Source: Hyphomicrobiales bacterium (GTDB taxonomy: Bacteria; Pseudomonadota; Alphaproteobacteria; Rhizobiales; JAUVMS01). Taken from it: 10,057 nt of DNA. Location of the stretch: contig JAUVMS010000075.1 of NCBI GenBank assembly GCA_030600135.1, positions 1 through 10,057 of the forward strand, read 5' to 3'. The notes below the pieces were generated by a model that ran no database searches, was not told the origin of the DNA, and was given only the letters and a program-made list of their open reading frames with translations. Numbering within the stretch: position 1 is the first letter of the stretch; every line of letters starts with the position of its first letter. Both the position numbers and the translations under genes were made by a program. Below, one piece after another: positions 6,773 through 10,057 of this stretch.

Positions 6773-7801
6773 TTAGCCGCCGGTCACAGACATATGGCGG
6801 GCGACCGAGGGGCGGCTGGTGCGACGATCGATAACGAAGTCGTGGCCCTTGGGCTTGCGTGAGATGGCTTCGTCTATGGCGGCATTGAGGAGCGCATTGT
6901 CATCGCTTTCGCGCAGTGGCGCACGCAGGTCGGCACGATCGTCCTGGCCCAGGCACATGTAGAGTTGACCGGTGCAAGTCAGGCGGACCCGGTTGCAGCT
7001 CTCGCAGAAGTTGTGCGTCATTGGCGTGATAAATCCAATCCGTCCGCCGGTCTCCTTAACCTCGACATATCGGGCCGGGCCGCCTGTGCGGTACGGAATG
7101 TCCTCGAGCGTCCAACGATCCATGAGGCGGGCGCGAACGATCGAGAGCGGCAAATACTGGTCCGTGCGGTCGCCATCGATCTCGCCCATAGGCATGGTTT
7201 CGATGAACGTCAGATCCATGCCGTCACCGTGAGCCCAGCGGATCAGCTCGTCGAATTCGTCCTCATTGAAACCCTTGAGGGCGACTGTATTGATCTTCAC
7301 TTTCAGTCCCGCCTCACGGGCCGCCGCCAAACCGCCAATGACCTTATCGAAATCACCCCATCGGGTGATTGCCTTGAAGCGGTCGGAACTCAACGTGTCG
7401 AGCGACACGTTGATGCGCTCGACACCGCAATCTCGAAGTTCTGCGGCAAAGCGAGCGAGCTGGCTGCCGTTCGTGGTGACGGTCAGTTCGTCCATCGCCC
7501 CTGTCTCTAGGTGGCGAGAGAGCGCCCGGAACAACCACAAGATGTTCTTGCGTACGAGCGGCTCACCGCCGGTGATGCGAAGTTTCCTGACACCTTTGGT
7601 GACGAACGCCGAGCACAGTCGATCGAGTTCCTCAAGCGTCAAAAGCTCGCGCTTGGGTAAAAAGGTCATGTGCTCGGACATGCAATAGACGCAGCGGAAG
7701 TCACAGCGGTCGGTAACCGACACGCGAAGGTAGGTCACTCCACGACCAAAGGGGTCGGTCATGGGCTCGACATGGGCACGATTCAAAGTCTGGGCGGCCA
7801 T
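6773..7801 (-). CDS. moaA: GTP 3',8-cyclase MoaA (molybdenum cofactor biosynthesis, radical SAM)
   Basis: MoaA converts GTP to 3',8-cyclo-7,8-dihydro-GTP, the first step of molybdopterin synthesis, acting with MoaC in the cytosol. Numbering from the ATG at 7801 (342 residues), the radical SAM cluster ligands are Cys33, Cys37 and Cys40 in CDFRCVYC, followed by GGEP at 78-81. The C-terminal second [4Fe-4S] site is Cys266, Cys269 and Cys283 (CxxC-x13-C), and the protein ends in the conserved Gly-Gly needed for activity in the family. All key residues are present and the length is normal. An in-frame GTG at 7819 would add six residues (MESSYP), and an ATG at 7762 is a third option that would still keep the DPFGR start of the domain. 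The gene is divergent from a formate dehydrogenase operon, an enzyme that needs the cofactor made from MoaA's product. Confidence 0.97.
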   Translation of the reverse strand: MAAQTLNRAHVEPMTDPFGRGVTYLRVSVTDRCDFRCVYCMSEHMTFLPKRELLTLEELDRLCSAFVTKGVRKLRITGGEPLVRKNILWLFRALSRHLETGAMDELTVTTNGSQLARFAAELRDCGVERINVSLDTLSSDRFKAITRWGDFDKVIGGLAAAREAGLKVKINTVALKGFNEDEFDELIRWAHGDGMDLTFIETMPMGEIDGDRTDQYLPLSIVRARLMDRWTLEDIPYRTGGPARYVEVKETGGRIGFITPMTHNFCESCNRVRLTCTGQLYMCLGQDDRADLRAPLRESDDNALLNAAIDEAISRKPKGHDFVIDRRTSRPSVARHMSVTGG

Positions 7802-7962
7802 CGGATAGGAAGACTCCACTCGCTACGAAAATTCACGAACTAGACGGCTTGACGAAAAAGCACCGACGTTTTCACCCAGACTAACGCTTATGCGCCAGTG
7901 ATCAAGCCAGAGTTGCCGCAATGGTCTTTCGAACGCGGCGAATTCGCGAGCAGGACTCTATT

Positions 7963-7978
7963 GACTGTTTTTGCAGTC
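7963..7978. repeat. Short inverted repeat with T-rich loop
   Basis: GACTG (7963-7967) and CAGTC (7974-7978) pair around TTTTTG. It lies about midway in the moaA/formate dehydrogenase spacer and could be a protein site or a small hairpin. Five-base arms are common by chance. Confidence 0.2.
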
Positions 7979-8029
7979 GCCATTGCTCGATAACTCGACT
8001 TTGCGCACTTTTTACTCAGAATTGACGGG

Positions 8030-8050
8030 GAGGAAAGGATTCGTTTCCTC
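8030..8050. promoter_or_regulatory. Seven-base inverted repeat upstream of the formate dehydrogenase operon, possible operator
   Basis: GAGGAAA (8030-8036) and TTTCCTC (8044-8050) form a perfect inverted repeat with a 7-base centre, 97 bases before the chaperone start. Two half-sites spaced by 14 bases from start to start suit a dimeric regulator, or the element could fold as a leader hairpin. No known consensus is matched. Confidence 0.35.
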
Positions 8051-8146
8051 GAATTTTCCGACTTGGCCAATTGCCTTTCTCGATTTCCCGGCGCAATATC
8101 AATCGGACAACAACTAAGAACATGATACCTGGGAGGAATACGCAAC

Positions 8147-8761
8147 ATGCCCATCAAAGGGGCATCGAGCGAAGAACCACCAACAATTGCGCAAGAAGAT
8201 AAGCTTCGCGCGCAATTGTATGGATTGCTTGCCAAATTCCTGTCGCGGCCGCCGAGTGTGGCCGACCTTGAGGCGGTGGCCGCGCTCAAGGGTGACGACA
8301 CGAAATTAGGACAGGCAATAGGGATGCTCGCGCGGATCGGTGGTCGTGCGGATGTCGAGGGGGTCGGCGAGGAGTATCACGACCTTTTTATCGGTGTCGG
8401 GCGGGGCGAACTTCTGCCTTATGCGTCGTACTATCTGACGGGGTTCCTGCACGAAAAGCCGCTGGCGAAACTGCGCAACGACATGGCCGAACTCGGCATT
8501 GAGCGCGAGCCAAAGGCAAGCGAGCCGGAAGACCACATCGCAGCAATCATGGAAAGCATGACCGGGCTCATTCTTGGTCGCTTCGGAACGCCTGCTCCCA
8601 TCGAGGTGCAGAAGCGGTTCTTTGAAACCCACCTGGAGTCCTGGGCACCCTATTTCTTTCGCGACTTGGAAGCCGCGAAATCATCTGTTCTCTATGCCGC
8701 AGTTGGCGCGATTGGGAGGAACTTTTTCGATATCGAGGCCACGGCCTTCGCCATGGACTGA
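8147..8761 (+). CDS. TorD/DmsD-family molybdoenzyme chaperone for formate dehydrogenase
   Basis: This 204-residue, mostly helical cytosolic protein belongs to the TorD family, which binds the Tat signal peptide of a molybdoenzyme, helps cofactor insertion and delays export until the enzyme is folded. Family marks are EEYHDLFIGVGRGELLPYASYY (75-96) and EPEDHIAAIMESM (126-138), the latter matching the conserved E-x-x-DH-I motif of the family. The start ATG at 8147 has an excellent ribosome binding site 8 bases upstream. It is the first gene of the operon, ahead of two Tat-signal proteins, so its client is most likely the formate dehydrogenase catalytic subunit, possibly also the small Tat protein. 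There is no signal peptide or membrane segment. Assignment to the family is firm; the client is inferred from position. Confidence 0.9.
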   Translation: MPIKGASSEEPPTIAQEDKLRAQLYGLLAKFLSRPPSVADLEAVAALKGDDTKLGQAIGMLARIGGRADVEGVGEEYHDLFIGVGRGELLPYASYYLTGFLHEKPLAKLRNDMAELGIEREPKASEPEDHIAAIMESMTGLILGRFGTPAPIEVQKRFFETHLESWAPYFFRDLEAAKSSVLYAAVGAIGRNFFDIEATAFAMD

Positions 8762-8772
8762 GGCTTTATGGG

Positions 8773-8802
8773 AAACGCGAGGGTAGCGTTTGGCCCCTCG
8801 TG
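8773..8802 (+). repeat. Two mutually exclusive hairpins between chaperone and small Tat gene
   Basis: AAACGC (8773-8778) pairs with GCGTTT (8786-8791). Alternatively CGAGGG (8778-8783) pairs with CCCTCG (8795-8800), extendable to 8776-8802 with a G-U pair. The two stems share bases 8776-8778 and cannot form together. They lie in the 60-base gap just ahead of the ribosome binding site at 8810-8815, so they could tune expression or stabilise the processed transcript. Confidence 0.35.
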
Positions 8803-8821
8803 CAATTGGAAGGAGAGTAAC

Positions 8822-9016
8822 ATGAAGGAGACCAAGAAAAAGGTCGACGCCGATCGGCGCAGCTTTTTGAAGCTCGCTGGCGTGGGCACGGTCGTGGGAG
8901 GGGCTGCGCTCGCGGCATCCAGCACGACTGGTGAAGCGCGCGAAGAGGCCAGCAAAGACAGCCTCTACAGCGAGACCGACCACATCAGAACATATTATCG
9001 ATTAGCAAGGTTCTGA
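8822..9016 (+). CDS. Small twin-arginine protein of the 'formate dehydrogenase region TAT target' type
   Basis: The 64-residue protein reads as a Tat signal with a short tail. DRRSFLKLAGVGTVVGG (residues 11-27) holds the twin arginines and the start of the hydrophobic stretch, which continues to about residue 34. The remaining 30 residues are polar (EEASKDSLYSETDHIRTYYRLARF). No cysteine or other cofactor ligand is present. It matches what I remember of the small family found beside respiratory formate dehydrogenases (TIGR02811); its role is not established. AAGGAG at 8810-8815 lies 6 bases before the ATG, which decides this start over an upstream in-frame start at 8768. It sits between the chaperone and the catalytic subunit, 49 bases before the latter's ATG. 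It might be an extra small subunit, an assembly factor or a chaperone/Tat competitor. Confidence 0.85.
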   Translation: MKETKKKVDADRRSFLKLAGVGTVVGGAALAASSTTGEAREEASKDSLYSETDHIRTYYRLARF

Positions 9017-9065
9017 GGCGAGTAACCCGTTGAGGGGCAACGAAGGAATTTTAAGGAGGAAGACC

Positions 9066-10057
9066 ATGCTCAGGAAGAAGATAAACGGGGTTGCGAAAGG
9101 CCCCCGTTTGTCGTCTGCACTTGGTGAGCAGAACGGCGGCGCGATCGATCGGCGCACATTCCTACGCAACTCCGGTCTGACAGTTGGCGGGCTGGCGGCT
9201 GCAGCGACTGTAACGAGCAGCCGGGTAAAAGAGGCCAAGGCGCAATCGCCGGCCGGCGGCAAGATCGAAATCAAGAAGTCGGTCTGCACGCATTGCTCGG
9301 TTGGCTGCACGGTTCTCGCCGAAGTGCAAGACGGCGTGTGGATCGGCCAGGAGCCCGGTTTCGACAGTCCATTCAATCTCGGCGCACACTGCGCCAAGGG
9401 AGCTTCGGTTCGCGAGCACGCCCACGGCGAGCGGCGGCTCAAGTTTCCGACCAAGCTCGAAGGCGGCAAGTGGAAGCGGATCTCATGGAACGATGCGATC
9501 AACGAGATCGGCGACAAGATGCTGCAGATCCGCGAGCAGTCGGGACCCGACTCGGTCTACTGGCTGGGCTCGGCCAAGCATTCCAACGAGCAGGCCTATC
9601 TGTTCCGGAAGTTCTATGCGTTCTGGGGCTCCAACAACGGTGACCACCAGGCACGTATCTGTCACTCGACCACGGTCGCAGGTGTGGCCAACACCTGGGG
9701 CTATGGCGCGATGACAAACTCCTATAACGACATCCACAACTCCCGGGCCATATTCCTAATCGGTGGCAACCCGTCGGAGGCCCATCCTGTGGCGCTCCTG
9801 CACCTGCTGAAGGCGAAGGAGCAGAACAACGCGGACCTCATTGTGTGCGATCCGCGCTTCACGCGCACGGCCGCCCACGCCACCGAATACGTCCGCTTGC
9901 GTTCTGGCACGGATATGGCCGTCATTTGGGGTATCCTCTGGCACATCTTCGAGAACGGATGGGAAGACAAGGAGTTCATCCGCCAGCGTGTCTGGGGCAT
10001 GGAGTACATCCGGGAAGAGGTGAAGAAGTGGAGGCCCGAGGAGGTCGAGAACGTCAC
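9066..10057 (+). CDS. Formate dehydrogenase catalytic (alpha) subunit, cysteine type, Tat-exported (partial, 5' end)
   Basis: The first 330 codons are present and the frame runs off the window; full-length relatives are about 950-1000 residues. The enzyme should oxidise formate to CO2 on the periplasmic side using Mo- or W-bis-MGD and pass electrons through Fe-S and cytochrome b subunits to quinone. Residues 27-60 form a Tat signal (IDRRTFLRNSGL, hydrophobic stretch, then AKA before Gln60). A [4Fe-4S] site is Cys74, Cys77, Cys81 and Cys109. The active-site region HQARICHSTTVAGVANTWG has Cys199 (TGT at 9660-9662) where E. coli FdnG has selenocysteine, followed by the conserved His200. Cofactor-binding stretches such as GGNPSEAHP and CDPRFTRTA follow. 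AAGGAGGA (9053-9060) gives a near-perfect ribosome binding site. It resembles FdnG/FdoG-type subunits; NAD-linked FdsA is unlikely given the Tat signal and the absence of its N-terminal ferredoxin domains. Confidence 0.95.
   Translation, partial: MLRKKINGVAKGPRLSSALGEQNGGAIDRRTFLRNSGLTVGGLAAAATVTSSRVKEAKAQSPAGGKIEIKKSVCTHCSVGCTVLAEVQDGVWIGQEPGFDSPFNLGAHCAKGASVREHAHGERRLKFPTKLEGGKWKRISWNDAINEIGDKMLQIREQSGPDSVYWLGSAKHSNEQAYLFRKFYAFWGSNNGDHQARICHSTTVAGVANTWGYGAMTNSYNDIHNSRAIFLIGGNPSEAHPVALLHLLKAKEQNNADLIVCDPRFTRTAAHATEYVRLRSGTDMAVIWGILWHIFENGWEDKEFIRQRVWGMEYIREEVKKWRPEEVENV

Larger units (their letters stand above)
7802..8146. promoter_or_regulatory. Divergent control region between moaA and the formate dehydrogenase operon
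   Basis: This 345-base spacer must hold the promoters for both directions. I see no clear -35/-10 pair, sigma-54 element or FNR box (TTGAT-N4-ATCAA). Two inverted repeats stand out and are listed separately. The last bases carry a strong ribosome binding site, GGGAGGAA at 8131-8138, 8 bases before the chaperone ATG at 8147. Confidence 0.5.

Noticed and set aside
6965..7510. 181-codon + strand frame across moaA
   Set aside because: It is antisense to the conserved core of MoaA, lacks a ribosome binding site and has no recognisable motif.
7890..7925. Possible FNR-like half-site near ATCAAG upstream of the formate dehydrogenase operon
   Set aside because: The partner half TTGAT is missing at the needed 4-base spacing.
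8050..8085. Possible sigma-54 promoter around TTGGCCAATTGCC
   Set aside because: The GG and GC elements are too close together for a -24/-12 promoter.
9002..9517. 171-codon - strand frame over the formate dehydrogenase start, and another at 9722-10057
   Set aside because: Both are antisense to the formate dehydrogenase catalytic subunit, whose Tat signal, cluster ligands and active site are unambiguous.
1..10057. CRISPR arrays, insertion sequences, phage genes or a new defence system
   Set aside because: I saw no regularly spaced repeats, transposase or integrase motifs, or terminal inverted repeats; all large genes belong to known envelope, regulatory or formate/molybdenum families.

Overview
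The window looks like chromosomal DNA of an alphaproteobacterium, most probably Hyphomicrobiales (Rhizobiales). The grounds are the moderately high G+C, the alpha-2-macroglobulin/pbpC pair, an outer-membrane protein resembling the rhizobial lipid A oxidase (LpxQ) family, and a Tat-exported, cysteine-type respiratory formate dehydrogenase. This assignment comes from protein resemblance only; I cannot name a species.

Left part (1-4969, all + strand): cell-envelope genes. The C-terminal end of a bacterial alpha-2-macroglobulin is followed after 5 bases by pbpC (penicillin-binding protein 1C). After a 176-base spacer with a perfect 14-base palindrome comes a predicted lipoprotein of the PHB depolymerase family. 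A 126-base spacer with a 13-base direct repeat leads to an LpxQ-like outer-membrane beta-barrel protein. A convergent spacer rich in hairpins (4970-5140) ends this block.

Middle (5141-6772): a LysR-family regulator on the - strand with a repeat/palindrome just upstream of its start. Then comes about 630 bases, partly A/T-rich, with no gene I can identify.

Right part (6773-10057): molybdenum and formate metabolism. moaA (GTP 3',8-cyclase, first step of molybdenum cofactor synthesis) lies on the - strand. Divergent from it, across 345 bases holding two inverted repeats, is a formate dehydrogenase operon: a TorD-family chaperone, a 64-residue twin-arginine protein of the 'formate dehydrogenase region TAT target' type, and the formate dehydrogenase catalytic subunit, which runs off the window end. 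The likely logic is that MoaA feeds cofactor synthesis, the chaperone assists cofactor loading and Tat proofreading, and the catalytic subunit is exported to oxidise formate on the periplasmic side. The Fe-S and cytochrome b subunits are expected just beyond the window.

Most of the window is recognisable biology. I found no CRISPR array, mobile element, tRNA or rRNA and no convincing new multi-gene system. The items most worth a second look are the small Tat protein, the unexplained stretch 6145-6772, and several well-formed palindromes and repeats in the spacers.
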